DNA from: Sphingopyxis sp.
GTDB taxonomy: Bacteria; Pseudomonadota; Alphaproteobacteria; Sphingomonadales; Sphingomonadaceae
DNA length: 64,000 bases
Direction: 5' to 3'
Assembly (NCBI GenBank): GCA_016793775.1
Contig: JAEULK010000073.1
Coordinates: 62,001 to 126,000 of the forward strand
Positions 35,545 to 44,812 of the stretch are shown here, piece by piece. The notes under the pieces are model-generated. The model was not told the origin of the DNA, searched no databases, and saw nothing but the letters and a program-made list of their open reading frames with translations. Position 1 is the first letter of the stretch. Each line of letters begins with the position of its first letter. The translations under genes and the position numbers were made by a program.

Positions 35545-36462
35545 ATGTCGCTTCGATTTGACGAGCGCGTGGTGATCGTCACCGGCGCAGGCAACGGCCT
35601 CGGCCGCAGTCATGCGCTGGAATTCGCGCGCCGCGGGGCCAAGGTGGTGGTCAACGACCTGGGCGGCGGCATCCATGGCGGCGGCGCAAGCCGATCGGTC
35701 GCGCAGGGCGTCGTCGACGAGATCAAGGCCGCGGGCGGCGAAGCCGTCGCCAACACCGACAGCGTCGAGCATGGCGACAAGATCGTCCAGACCGCGATGG
35801 ACAGCTATGGCGCGATCGACGTCGTCGTGAACAACGCCGGCGTGCTGCGCGATGCCTCCTTCGCTAAGATGACCGAGGAGGATTGGGACACGATTTACCG
35901 CGTCCACCTCTATGGCGGGTACAGCGTGTCCAAGGCGGCGTGGCCGCACATGCGCGAGGCGAATTACGGCCGGATCATCATGACCACCTCGGTCGCCGGC
36001 GTGTACGGCAATTTCGGGCAGGCGAATTATGCGGCGGCAAAGCTTGGGCTGTTCGGCTTGGCGCAGACGCTTGCGATCGAGGGTGGGCCGCGCAACATCC
36101 TCTGCAACACCGTGGCGCCGACCGCGGGTTCGCGCCTCACCGCAACGGTGCTGCCCAAGGAGGTAACCGACGCGCTGAAGCCCGAATATGTGACGCCCGC
36201 GGTGGTGCTGCTCAGCCACGAAAGCTGCCCGGTCACCGGCAAGCTGTTCGAGGTCGGCGGCGGCTGGGTGTCGCAGACGCGCTGGGAACAGACGCAGGGC
36301 GTTTTCTTCCAGGACGATTTCACCGCCGACGACCTGCTCGCGCGTTGGGGCGAAGCGACGAGCTTCGAAAATGCGCGCCATGCCGAGCGGCTCAGCGAAT
36401 CGAAGTCGGGGATGGAGGAGCGCCTGGGCGGCCGTGTCGAACTCGCGCCGCAGAAGACCTGA
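35545..36462 (+). CDS. MFE-2-type (3R)-hydroxyacyl-CoA dehydrogenase (SDR)
   Basis: 305 residues. Cofactor loop TGAGNGLG (13-20), NDLGGG, NNAG (97-100) and catalytic Ser149, Tyr162, Lys166. After the SDR core comes a 75-residue extension with LFEVGGGWVSQTRWEQTQG and ENARHAERLSES, the same as in the dehydrogenase part of peroxisomal multifunctional enzyme type 2. It oxidises (3R)-hydroxyacyl-CoA with NAD. Unlike the eukaryotic enzyme it is not fused to hydratase and SCP2 domains; the separate hydratase pair directly upstream provides that activity. Confidence 0.9.
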   Translation: MSLRFDERVVIVTGAGNGLGRSHALEFARRGAKVVVNDLGGGIHGGGASRSVAQGVVDEIKAAGGEAVANTDSVEHGDKIVQTAMDSYGAIDVVVNNAGVLRDASFAKMTEEDWDTIYRVHLYGGYSVSKAAWPHMREANYGRIIMTTSVAGVYGNFGQANYAAAKLGLFGLAQTLAIEGGPRNILCNTVAPTAGSRLTATVLPKEVTDALKPEYVTPAVVLLSHESCPVTGKLFEVGGGWVSQTRWEQTQGVFFQDDFTADDLLARWGEATSFENARHAERLSESKSGMEERLGGRVELAPQKT

Positions 36463-36463
36463 C

Positions 36464-37288
36464 ATGACGCGCAAGCTGGAAGGCAGGGTCGCGCTCGTGA
36501 CCGGCGCGGGGCGCGGAATCGGCCGCGCCATCGCGCTGAAGCTGGCGAGCGACGGCGCGCGCGTCGTCGTCAATGATCTCGACGCCGAGCCGGCGGACGC
36601 CGTCGTTGCCGAGATCGCGGCGATGGGCGGCGAAGCGCTCGCCGTGCCGGGTTCGGTAACCGTGGATGATTTTCCCGACCGTTTCATCGGCGCCGCGCTC
36701 GATCGCTGGGGTGACATCCATATCATCGTGAACAATGCGGGCTATACTTGGGACAGCGTCATCCAGAAGATGACCGACGAGCAATGGGACGCGATCCTCG
36801 ACGTCCATCTGCGCGCGCCTTTCCGCATCCTGCGCGCGGCGGCCGAACCGATCCGCCGCCTCGTGAACGAGGAAACGGCGCGCGGCGAACGCGTCGTGCG
36901 CAAGATCGTCAACATTGCCTCGGGGTCGGGAACGAACGGCAATGCGGGGCAGGCCAATTATTCGTCGGCCAAAGCCGGGATAACGGGGCTGACCAAGACG
37001 CTGTCGAAGGAATGGGGGCGCTATAACGTCACCGTCAACTGCGTGTCCTTCGGCGTTATCCAGACGCGGCTGACCCAGCCGCTCGGCGAGGAACAGGCGA
37101 CGATCGACGTCGACGGGCGGACGCTCAACGTCGGGCTGCAGCCCGCCCGCCTCGCCGCGATCGACAAGACCGTACCGCTCGGCCGCGCCGGGACGGCCGA
37201 GGAAGCGGCGGGGTCGGTCTATCTCTTTTGCATCCCCGAATCCGACTATGTCTCGGGACAGATCGTGCGCTGCGGGGGCGGTTCCTGA
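36464..37288 (+). CDS. SDR oxidoreductase
   Basis: 274 residues from the ATG at 36464, one base after the previous stop. Loop TGAGRGIG, NNAG at 90-93 and catalytic Ser153, Tyr166, Lys170 within SGSGTNGNAGQANYSSAKAG. The region after residue 205 is longer than usual (EEQATIDVDGRTLNVGLQPARL) and may cover the substrate site. It resembles SDRs of acyl-CoA or beta-ketoacyl pathways. The same operon already has an MFE-2-like dehydrogenase, so this one may act on another hydroxyl, but which is not known. Confidence 0.9.
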   Translation: MTRKLEGRVALVTGAGRGIGRAIALKLASDGARVVVNDLDAEPADAVVAEIAAMGGEALAVPGSVTVDDFPDRFIGAALDRWGDIHIIVNNAGYTWDSVIQKMTDEQWDAILDVHLRAPFRILRAAAEPIRRLVNEETARGERVVRKIVNIASGSGTNGNAGQANYSSAKAGITGLTKTLSKEWGRYNVTVNCVSFGVIQTRLTQPLGEEQATIDVDGRTLNVGLQPARLAAIDKTVPLGRAGTAEEAAGSVYLFCIPESDYVSGQIVRCGGGS

Positions 37289-37308
37289 AGGCTGGCAAGG
37301 AGACGGCA

Positions 37309-38103
37309 ATGGCCTATCGTAAAATGCTGGTGGAGCGCGACGGGCCGCTCGCAATCCTGACCTTCAACGACCCTGCGCATCTGAACGCGATCGACTCGGA
37401 GCTTCGCGTAGAATTCGTAGCGGCGGCGAACGCCGCGCTCGACGATCCCGACGTGCGCGCGATCCTGATTACGGGCGCGGGGAGGGGCTTTTGCGCCGGT
37501 GCGAATCTCAAGGAGGTTTCGGGCGACCAGGCACGCGGCGTCGTGCCCAATGTGGACGAACGCCTGCGCAAATATATCAACCCGTTGCTCGTGCGGATGG
37601 CCGAGTCGGAAAAACCCGTGGTGAGTGCGGTCAACGGCGCGGCGGTCGGCGTCGGCTGCGGCATAGCGCTCGCCGCCGATATCGTGCTGGTTGGCGAGTC
37701 CGGCTATTTCCTTCAGTCCTTCATCCGGCTCGGCGTCGTGCCCGACGGTGGCAGCTCGTGGACAATCCCGCGGCTCGCCGGACGCGGCCGCGCCGCAGGG
37801 ATGATGCTGCTCGGCGAGCGGATCGAGGCCGCGCAGGCGGTCGACTGGGGTCTTGCCTGGCGCATGATTTCCGATGCCGACCTGCCGCGCGTCGCGCGCG
37901 AAATCGCCGGGCAGCTCGCGCACGGGCCAACGCTCGCCTATGGCCGGATCAAGGAAATGCTCCGCAAGAGCGAAAGCAATGGCTTTGCCGACCAGCTCGA
38001 CCTTGAAGCGGCGCGGCAAATCCAGTCCTTCGAAACCGACGACTGCCGCGAAGGCGTGGCGGCGTTCATCGAGAAGCGCCCCGCCCGCTTCGCCGGCCGA
38101 TAG
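37309..38103 (+). CDS. Enoyl-CoA hydratase/isomerase
   Basis: 264 residues from the ATG at 37309. Crotonase motifs are FNDPAHLNAI, TGAGRGFCAGANL (oxyanion hole) and NGAAVGVGCGIALAADIVL followed by LGVVPDGGSSWTIPRLAG. The usual second catalytic Glu position is Asp-Gly-Gly, so an isomerase or unusual hydratase is possible. Co-directional and tightly spaced with the SDR upstream (20 bases) and an acyl-CoA dehydrogenase downstream (11 bases). Ribosome site AAGGAGA precedes the ATG. Confidence 0.9.
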   Translation: MAYRKMLVERDGPLAILTFNDPAHLNAIDSELRVEFVAAANAALDDPDVRAILITGAGRGFCAGANLKEVSGDQARGVVPNVDERLRKYINPLLVRMAESEKPVVSAVNGAAVGVGCGIALAADIVLVGESGYFLQSFIRLGVVPDGGSSWTIPRLAGRGRAAGMMLLGERIEAAQAVDWGLAWRMISDADLPRVAREIAGQLAHGPTLAYGRIKEMLRKSESNGFADQLDLEAARQIQSFETDDCREGVAAFIEKRPARFAGR

Positions 38104-38114
38104 GGATCATCGCG

Positions 38115-39227
38115 ATGCAATTCGAATTTTCCGACGAACAGCAGGAGTTGCGCGACAGCGTCCGCCGTTTCTTCGAGCGCGAATGTCCGGTGACGGCGGT
38201 GCGCGCCGTCATCGATGCGGGCACGGGATATGACCCAGCGTTGTGGCGCAAAGTCGGCGACGGAGCCTTTCTCGCGACCGCGATCCCCGAGGAATATGGC
38301 GGCATCGGCGCGGGCTATCTCGAGCTTTGCGTCGTCGCCGAGGAGTGCGGGCGCGTGCTCGCGCCGCTGCCGACCCTGTCCGCGATCTATCAGGTCGCCG
38401 AATATCTGATGATCGCGGGCAGCGAGGCGCAGAAGCGCCGCTGGCTGCCCAGGATCGCGGCGGCCGAAGCGATCGGCGCGCTGGCGCTCAATGAGGGCGT
38501 GGGCGAGATGCGTGCCGACCGCGTCGCGGCGCGGGTCAGCGGCGGAAGGCTGATCGGCGAGAAACTGCCGGTCGCCGACGGCATGGCCGCCGATTTTGCG
38601 ATCGTCGCGGCGCGCGACGAGGCGGAGACGCTGGGCTTCTATCTTGTCGAGCTCGACGCCCCCGGCGTCGCGCGCGAAGCGGTCGAGACCCTCGATCCGT
38701 CGCGGGGCCATGCGCGGATCGTCTTTTCGGGCGCCGAGGCCGAGCCGTTGGGCAAAGGCGACCGCGGCTGGACGCTCGTTGAGGAAATACGCGACCGGGC
38801 CGCGGTGCCGGCGGCGTTCGAACAGGTCGGCGGCGCCGACCGCGCGCTCGCCGATGCGCGCGACTATGCGCTCGGGCGCTATGCCTTCGGGCGGCCGATC
38901 GCCTCGTTCCAGGCGATCAAGCATATGCTGGCCGACGTCTATGTCGCGAACGAGTTGGCGCGCTCGAACGCATATTATGGCGCTTGGGCGCTGTCGGCGG
39001 GCAGCGATAAGCTGTCGCTCGCTGCGGCCAGCGCGCGCGTCGCGGCGACCGCGGCGTTCCAGCGCGCGTCGGCGTCGAATATTCAGGTCCATGGCGGCAT
39101 GGGCTTCACCTGGGAATATGATTGCCACCTCTATTATCGCCGCTCGGCCTATCTCGCGCTGGCGCTCGGCGGCCCCTCCTTGTGGGAAGACCGCTTGATC
39201 GAATTCCGCCGCGCGGCCGCGGCCTGA
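38115..39227 (+). CDS. Acyl-CoA dehydrogenase, smaller subunit of a likely heteromeric pair
   Basis: 370 residues. N-terminal FEFSDEQQELRDSVRRFFEREC and C-terminal FGRPIASFQAIKHMLADVYV and HGGMGFTWEYDCHLYYRRS fit the family. The middle FAD-contacting part (ALNEGVGEMRADRVA) is shortened compared with classical enzymes. It lies 16 bases before a larger dehydrogenase. Tandem smaller and larger genes of this sort form alpha2beta2 enzymes such as ChsE1/E2 and FadE26/27 in steroid side-chain oxidation, where one subunit gives the catalytic Glu. The pairing here is inferred from spacing and size. Confidence 0.9.
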   Translation: MQFEFSDEQQELRDSVRRFFERECPVTAVRAVIDAGTGYDPALWRKVGDGAFLATAIPEEYGGIGAGYLELCVVAEECGRVLAPLPTLSAIYQVAEYLMIAGSEAQKRRWLPRIAAAEAIGALALNEGVGEMRADRVAARVSGGRLIGEKLPVADGMAADFAIVAARDEAETLGFYLVELDAPGVAREAVETLDPSRGHARIVFSGAEAEPLGKGDRGWTLVEEIRDRAAVPAAFEQVGGADRALADARDYALGRYAFGRPIASFQAIKHMLADVYVANELARSNAYYGAWALSAGSDKLSLAAASARVAATAAFQRASASNIQVHGGMGFTWEYDCHLYYRRSAYLALALGGPSLWEDRLIEFRRAAAA

Positions 39228-39243
39228 CCAAGGGGATGCACCG

Positions 39244-40503
39244 GTGAACTTCGACGACACGCCCGAGGAAGCCGTGTTCCGCGCCAAGGCGCGGCAGTGG
39301 ATCGCCGACAACGCGCCGCACGAACTCGACGCCGAACTGCGCGCCTCGACCGAGGGCAAGCTGCGTCTGACCAGCGTCGATCCGCTCGTCGCGGCGCGCG
39401 ACTGGCAGCGCCGGAAGAGTGAGGCAGGCTGGGCGACGCCGCACTGGCCGGTCGAATATGGCGGCGGCGGGCTGAATTCGATCCAGCGTGTCATCTGGTC
39501 CGAAGAGGAAGGCCTCTACGCCAAGCTGTCGCAGCATTTCCTGATCGGGGTCGGCATGTGCGGCCCCACGATGATGGCGTGGGCGAGCGAGGGGCAGAAG
39601 CGAGAGCGGCTGCCGAAGCTCAGCTCGGGCGAGGAAATCTGGTGCCAGCTTTTCTCGGAGCCGGCCGCGGGTTCCGACTTGGCCGGCATCCGGACGCGCG
39701 CCGTGCGCGACGGCGACGACTGGGTGATCAACGGCCAGAAGATCTGGACGAGCTATGCGCGCGAGGCGAGATGGGGCCTGCTGATCACCCGCACCGATCC
39801 GACCGTCGCCAAGCATAGCGGGCTGACGATGTTCTTCCTCGACATGCGCAGTCCCGGCGTCGAGGTGCGCCCGATCCGGCAGATGAACAACGAGGCGTCG
39901 TTCAACGAAGTCTTCTTCACCGATGTCCGCATCCCCGACGCGCAGCGGCTCGGCGCACCGGGGCAGGGATGGGAGGTCGCGCTCACCACCTTGATGAACG
40001 AGCGCGCGACGCTGGCGGGGCGGGTCGATACCGGCTTCGACGAGCTGCTGGATTTCTGCGAAAGGCTGGAGACCGGGTCGAACCGTCGCGCGATCGACGA
40101 TGCGCGGGTGCGGTCGCGCCTTGCGCAGTTCGCGATCCGCGACAGCGGGCTGCGCTTCACTGCTTTCCGCAGCATTTCGGCGCTGTCGCGCGGCGCGCAG
40201 CCGGGTCCCGAAAATTCGATCGGCAAGCTCGTGTCGGCCGTGGTGGAACAGGATATGGCGCAATTCGCGCTCGACTTGGAGGGTGAGGCGGGCCTGCTCG
40301 CCGATCCCGCGCTCGCCTCCGACCGCGGGCGTTTCCAGTCGATCTTGCTGCGCTCGCCGTCGATGCGTATCGCGGGCGGCAGCGACGAAATTTTGCGCAA
40401 CATCATCGCCGAGCGCGTGCTGGGGCTTCCCGCCGACATTCGCGCCGACAAGGATGTCGCGTTCGAGGATATTCCGACCGCGGCTACCGCCCAGCGGGGC
40501 TGA
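39244..40503 (+). CDS. Acyl-CoA dehydrogenase, larger subunit of a likely heteromeric pair
   Basis: 419 residues from a GTG at 39244. It has PHWPVEYGGGGLN, FSEPAAGSDLAGIRTRA, VINGQKIWTSYAREARWGLL, FFLDMRSPGVEVRPI and the terminal PSMRIAGGSDEILRNIIAERVLGLP, which marks the large-subunit type of FadE-like dehydrogenases. With the protein just upstream it would form one enzyme dehydrogenating a branched or cyclic acyl-CoA. The operon continues to the TetR gene 110 bases downstream. Confidence 0.92.
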   Translation: MNFDDTPEEAVFRAKARQWIADNAPHELDAELRASTEGKLRLTSVDPLVAARDWQRRKSEAGWATPHWPVEYGGGGLNSIQRVIWSEEEGLYAKLSQHFLIGVGMCGPTMMAWASEGQKRERLPKLSSGEEIWCQLFSEPAAGSDLAGIRTRAVRDGDDWVINGQKIWTSYAREARWGLLITRTDPTVAKHSGLTMFFLDMRSPGVEVRPIRQMNNEASFNEVFFTDVRIPDAQRLGAPGQGWEVALTTLMNERATLAGRVDTGFDELLDFCERLETGSNRRAIDDARVRSRLAQFAIRDSGLRFTAFRSISALSRGAQPGPENSIGKLVSAVVEQDMAQFALDLEGEAGLLADPALASDRGRFQSILLRSPSMRIAGGSDEILRNIIAERVLGLPADIRADKDVAFEDIPTAATAQRG

Positions 40504-40612
40504 CGGGCGGCACTGCGCGTCGCACCCTTGCCAAGCGGGGCGCGGTGCCGCATCCCGGTCGGCAATGATGCGCGCAAGACAAGGGCGCGCCGAGTGGCGA
40601 GAGGTCGGCCCT

Positions 40613-41260
40613 ATGTCCAAGGCGGAAACGCTCGACGCGCTGATGGAAAGCGCGATCCACGGCTTTTCGAAGCATGGATATGAAGGCGCGTCGCTGCGCG
40701 ATATTGCGACCCATGCCCATGTGCCTTTGAGCACGATCCACTTTTACTTCGGGTCGAAATCCGAACTGTTCCTCGCGGTTCGCCGCGCGGCATGGGCCGA
40801 AATCGATCAGGAGCGCAGCGATCTGCTCGAAGCGGCGCTGGCGCGTTCCGGTCCGCCACAGCTGGAACAACTGGTCCACGCGCTGGCCTATCCGATCGTT
40901 CGCCGTGCGCTCAGCCGCGACGAGCGCGATCGCGCGATGATCTTCATCGTCCGCGCGCATCTGGCGCATTCCGAACCGGGGCTCGTGGGGCCGATGATTC
41001 GCACCGCCGACCGGTCGATGGTTCGCTGGATCGATGCGATGATGGCCTGCTGTCCCGGCATGCGGCGCCCCGACATGATCTGGGCCTTTTCCTTCGTGGT
41101 CGGGGCGATCTATTCGTGGCAGCTGATCGACCATCGCTATGACGAGATGATCGGGCCCGACGACGACCGCTCGATCGACGACGTCACCCAGGACATCATC
41201 GCTTTCTGTTGCAGCGGGATCGAGGCGATCGGTCGCCGGCGTGCCAGTCCATCCGACTGA
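40613..41260 (+). CDS. TetR-family regulator (middle operon)
   Basis: 215 residues from the ATG at 40613; longer readings upstream are not credible. The helix-turn-helix region reads ASLRDIATHAHVPLSTIHFYFGSKSELFLAV (residues about 25-55). The C-terminal domain has WQLIDHRYDEMIGPDDD and several His and Cys near MACCPGMRRP, not a family I can name. It ends the hydratase/dehydrogenase operon and directly precedes the TonB receptor. It most likely represses its own operon and the receptor in response to an acyl-CoA. Confidence 0.9.
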   Translation: MSKAETLDALMESAIHGFSKHGYEGASLRDIATHAHVPLSTIHFYFGSKSELFLAVRRAAWAEIDQERSDLLEAALARSGPPQLEQLVHALAYPIVRRALSRDERDRAMIFIVRAHLAHSEPGLVGPMIRTADRSMVRWIDAMMACCPGMRRPDMIWAFSFVVGAIYSWQLIDHRYDEMIGPDDDRSIDDVTQDIIAFCCSGIEAIGRRRASPSD

Positions 41261-41290
41261 AATCATAACGTAAATTTGCACCGGACAAGC

Positions 41291-41305
41291 GTCCGACGAT
41301 CGGAC
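41291..41305. promoter_or_regulatory. Inverted repeat upstream of second TonB receptor
   Basis: GTCCGA-CGA-TCGGAC is a 6-base perfect inverted repeat 100 bases before the receptor start and 30 bases after the tetR stop. It could be the TetR operator, but nothing else supports that. Confidence 0.35.
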
Positions 41306-41403
41306 TTGCGCGCATGCGTCCCAGCTTCGACGATGCCCCCCGCAAAGCCGCACAAAGCGGCGCCGCCCCCGATCGGTGGCGGCACGGCATGGGGAGAGAG
41401 CGC

Positions 41404-43584
41404 ATGAAATCGCATCGCTGGATGTCAGCTATTGGTCTGGGCTCGCTGATCGGCGCCATCGTGATGGCCGGCCCGGCTCGCGCGCAGGAGACCGAAGACG
41501 CGCCTGCCGAGAATATCATCATCGTCACGGCGCAGAAGCGCGCGAGCGACATCCAGGACGTGCCGCTGTCGGTCACCGCGGTCACTTCTTCGACGCTGGA
41601 GAAATCGGGTGTCAACACGATCGAGGCGGTGCAGACGCTGGCGCCCGGCATGAACATGTCGGCGATCGGCAGCGGCTTCGTCAGCTACACCTATATCCGC
41701 GGCGCGGGCACGAATGTGATCGACGCGGGGTCCGATCCCAGCGTCGCCTTCTTCCAGGACGAAGTCTATCTCGCGGGTACCGCGGGCCTGCAGTTCGACC
41801 TGCTCGATGTCGAGCGCGTCGAGGTGCTCAAGGGTCCGCAGGGCACGCTGTTCGGGCGCAATGCCGCTGGGGGCGCGATCTCGATCATCACCAAGCGGCC
41901 GAGCCACGACTTCGATGCCTGGGCGGCGGCGGATGCGGGCGAATATGGGCTGTTCGCGGTGCGCGGCGGCATCACCGGCCCGCTCGGCGACCGCTGGGCG
42001 TATCGCCTGTCGGCGGCGCATCGCCAGCGCAAGGCCTTCACCGACAATCCGGCGGGACGCGACCCCGGCTCGATCGACAATTATACCGGCCGCGGCCAGA
42101 TCATGTATGACGGCGACGATCTGACGGTGCTGCTGACCGGCGAATTCTTCACGTCCGACAACGGCATGACGAACCAGTTTATTTCGACCGCCAATACAGC
42201 GAGCCTGCTGACGCCGGCGGCCGCCGCCGCGCAGCCCGCCGACCAGAGCTTCTATCGCCGCTATTATGACGTCGACGGCTTCGAAAAGCAGAATCTCTAT
42301 GCCGCGACGGGCCGCATCGAATGGGACCTGGGGCCGGTACTGCTCACCTCGATCTCGGCGTGGCGCGACAATCATTTCAAGCGGCTGCAGGACCAGGACG
42401 GATCGATCGCCGATGCCTATGCGCTCGCCACCGATGCCAGCGACAAGACGTTCAGCCAGGAATTGCGCCTGTCGGGCGAGAGCGACCGCTTCGAATGGAT
42501 CGCGGGCCTCTATTATTACAATGGCAAGACCGAACGCGCCGACCGGCTCGCATCGGGCCCGGACTTCGCGCCGGCACCGCTGCGCAACTCGCTGGGCATC
42601 TATGGCCAGAACATCAAGGCGATCAGCTATGCCGCGTTCGGCCAGGCAACCTATGAAATCCTGCCGGCGCTGAAGCTTACGCTCGGCGCGCGCTACAGCA
42701 AGGACAAGAAACGATCGAACCAGGCCACCGATCCGATCGGGCCGGTCGCGCCTTTCACCGTCGAACTGACCCCCGAATGGAGCAGCTTCGACCCGGCGGT
42801 GATCGTGCAATATGAACCCTCGCGCGACGTCATGCTCTATGGCTCGTTTCGCCAAGGGTTCAAGAGCGGGGGCTTTCAGTCGCTGCCGGGGAATCTCGCG
42901 CTCGCCTCGACCGTCTATGCGCCCGAGGACGTCAAATCCTTCGAACTCGGCGCGAAGACGCAATGGTTCGACAATCGCCTGCGCCTGAATGTCGCGCTGT
43001 TCGACACGCGGATCACCAACCAGCAAATCTTGCGTATCCCGACCCCGGGTACCTCGATCATCGACAACGCCGGGCGGACCCGGACGCGCGGCATCGATGT
43101 CGCGCTGCAGGCGGCGATCGGCGACTATCTGCACATCGATTGGAACACGACCTATCAGCATGCGCGGTTCCGGGAATATTTCAGCAATTGTTCGGGGACG
43201 CCGCCGGTGTGTCTCGCCGACTTTGCCGGAAACCGTCAGCTTCGCTCGCCCGATTTCCAGACGTCGTTCGTGGCCGACCTCAAGATCCCGCTGGGCGGCG
43301 ATGCCGGCAACATGACGCTACGGGGCGAATATTCCTATCAGACGAAAGTTTTCTTCGATGCCGCTAACAGCAGCGGGCCGGGGGCTTACCAGCCGGGCTA
43401 TGGGCTGCTCGGCGGACGGATCGGCTATGAAGCCGACGATGGCCGATGGAGCGTCGCGCTGTTCGCGAAGAACCTCACCAACCGGAAATATTTTCGCAAT
43501 GTCGCGATTTCGGGCCTCTCGGGCGTCGGCACGCCTGGCGATCCGCAGAGCTTCGGCGTCAGCCTGAACTGGCGGCTGCGGTAA
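41404..43584 (+). CDS. TonB-dependent outer-membrane receptor (2)
   Basis: 726 residues from the ATG at 41404, preceded by GGGGAGAGAG. Signal peptide with LIGAIVMAGPARAQ, a TonB box-like NIIIVTAQKR, plug with LDVERVEVLKGPQGTLFGRNA, and beta-barrel up to VSLNWRLR. Barrel receptors of this kind in sphingomonads import organic compounds through the outer membrane. It precedes an MFS transporter 7 bases away, so the two together probably bring the same substrate into the cell, with the ligase at 44809 then activating it. Confidence 0.93.
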   Translation: MKSHRWMSAIGLGSLIGAIVMAGPARAQETEDAPAENIIIVTAQKRASDIQDVPLSVTAVTSSTLEKSGVNTIEAVQTLAPGMNMSAIGSGFVSYTYIRGAGTNVIDAGSDPSVAFFQDEVYLAGTAGLQFDLLDVERVEVLKGPQGTLFGRNAAGGAISIITKRPSHDFDAWAAADAGEYGLFAVRGGITGPLGDRWAYRLSAAHRQRKAFTDNPAGRDPGSIDNYTGRGQIMYDGDDLTVLLTGEFFTSDNGMTNQFISTANTASLLTPAAAAAQPADQSFYRRYYDVDGFEKQNLYAATGRIEWDLGPVLLTSISAWRDNHFKRLQDQDGSIADAYALATDASDKTFSQELRLSGESDRFEWIAGLYYYNGKTERADRLASGPDFAPAPLRNSLGIYGQNIKAISYAAFGQATYEILPALKLTLGARYSKDKKRSNQATDPIGPVAPFTVELTPEWSSFDPAVIVQYEPSRDVMLYGSFRQGFKSGGFQSLPGNLALASTVYAPEDVKSFELGAKTQWFDNRLRLNVALFDTRITNQQILRIPTPGTSIIDNAGRTRTRGIDVALQAAIGDYLHIDWNTTYQHARFREYFSNCSGTPPVCLADFAGNRQLRSPDFQTSFVADLKIPLGGDAGNMTLRGEYSYQTKVFFDAANSSGPGAYQPGYGLLGGRIGYEADDGRWSVALFAKNLTNRKYFRNVAISGLSGVGTPGDPQSFGVSLNWRLR

Positions 43585-43591
43585 CGCCGGC

Positions 43592-44812
43592 GTGCAGGCG
43601 GCGAACGACCCGGTGCCGGGTGTCGGCGGGCTTTCGGAATTCGCCGCGGGCTGGCGGGTACTCGCGGGCGCAGCGCTCGGCATCGGCGTCGGCATCATCG
43701 CGCTGCCGGCACCGGCGATCGGGGTCTTCATGCGCGGCCTGCAGTCCGACTTCGGCTGGACGCGCGCCGAAATATCGCTGGGTCCGACGATCCTCATCGT
43801 CACGCTTGCTGCGATCGCGCCGCTGCTCGGCTGGCTCGCCGATCGCGTCGCGCCGCGGCTGATCGTCGGCGCGGCGCTCGCGGCGCTGGCCGCGGGGTTG
43901 TTCCTGTTCAGCCGCCTGAACGGCGATCTTGGCGTTTATTATGCCGGCTTCGCGCTGCTCGCCGTCGCTGCAAGCGGGTCGGCAACGATCGTCTATGCGA
44001 AATTGCTCAGCGCAACCTTCCACCGCAATCGCGGCGCGGCGCTCGGGCTCGCGATGGTTGGCAACGGCGCGACCGGAATCCTGCTCCCGCTGCTGCTCGT
44101 GCCCTATGCCGCGGCGGCGGGATGGCGCGCGGGTTTCGTGACGCTCGCGCTCGTCGTGGCGCTCGCGCTGCCGCTCGTCCTGCTGCTGATCGGGGGGCGG
44201 CGCGAGGGGGCCACCACCGCCGCGGCCGCCGCCCCGCCGGGCGATGCGCTGCGCAGCCGCGCCTTCTGGATCATGGCGACCTGCTTCGCGCTGATCCCGC
44301 TCGCCGTCGCGGGGCTCCACCTGCATTTTCTTTCCTATCTCGTGGACATGGGAATCGGTCCGGCGCGCGCGGGCGCGATCGCCGGGGTCGGCGGGGCGGC
44401 GCTGATGGTGGCGCGCATCCTGACCGGATTTCTGATCGACCATATTTTCGCGCCGCATGTCGCCGCTGCGATGATGGGGCTGAGCGCCGCGGCCATCGCC
44501 GGGATGGCACTGCTCGGCCCCGACGCGGCGGTGCTGGGTGCGGTGGCGATCGGGGTGTCGCTCGGCGCCGAACTCGACCTGATCGGCTATATGACCGCGC
44601 GCTATTTCGGCCTCGATCGCTTCGGCCGCCTCTATGGCATCCTCTATGCCATCGTCTTGGCCGGCAGCGCGGCATCGCCGGTGATCTACGGACTGATCGC
44701 CGACCGCAGCGGGTCCTATATTGCGGGGCTTTATGCGGCAGCGGCGCTGCTCGCGCTGAGCGCTCTGCTGTTTCTCGCGCTGCCGCGCTTTCCTGGAGAG
44801 GCCGGCGCATGA
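43592..44812 (+). CDS. MFS transporter
   Basis: 406 residues from a GTG at 43592, with about twelve predicted membrane helices. The start WRVLAGAALGIGVGIIALPAP and the loop LQSDFGWTRAEISLGPTI resemble monocarboxylate/oxalate-formate type (OFA) permeases. The cytoplasmic loop has ADRVAPRL and the typical central loop between helices 6 and 7. It moves a small organic acid over the inner membrane. Its stop overlaps the start of the acyl-CoA ligase by four bases, tying uptake to activation. Confidence 0.9.
   Translation: MQAANDPVPGVGGLSEFAAGWRVLAGAALGIGVGIIALPAPAIGVFMRGLQSDFGWTRAEISLGPTILIVTLAAIAPLLGWLADRVAPRLIVGAALAALAAGLFLFSRLNGDLGVYYAGFALLAVAASGSATIVYAKLLSATFHRNRGAALGLAMVGNGATGILLPLLLVPYAAAAGWRAGFVTLALVVALALPLVLLLIGGRREGATTAAAAAPPGDALRSRAFWIMATCFALIPLAVAGLHLHFLSYLVDMGIGPARAGAIAGVGGAALMVARILTGFLIDHIFAPHVAAAMMGLSAAAIAGMALLGPDAAVLGAVAIGVSLGAELDLIGYMTARYFGLDRFGRLYGILYAIVLAGSAASPVIYGLIADRSGSYIAGLYAAAALLALSALLFLALPRFPGEAGA

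Noticed and set aside
41425..43161. 578-residue open reading opposite the second TonB receptor
   Set aside because: Same reasons: antisense to a well-supported receptor, no recognisable domain, biased composition.
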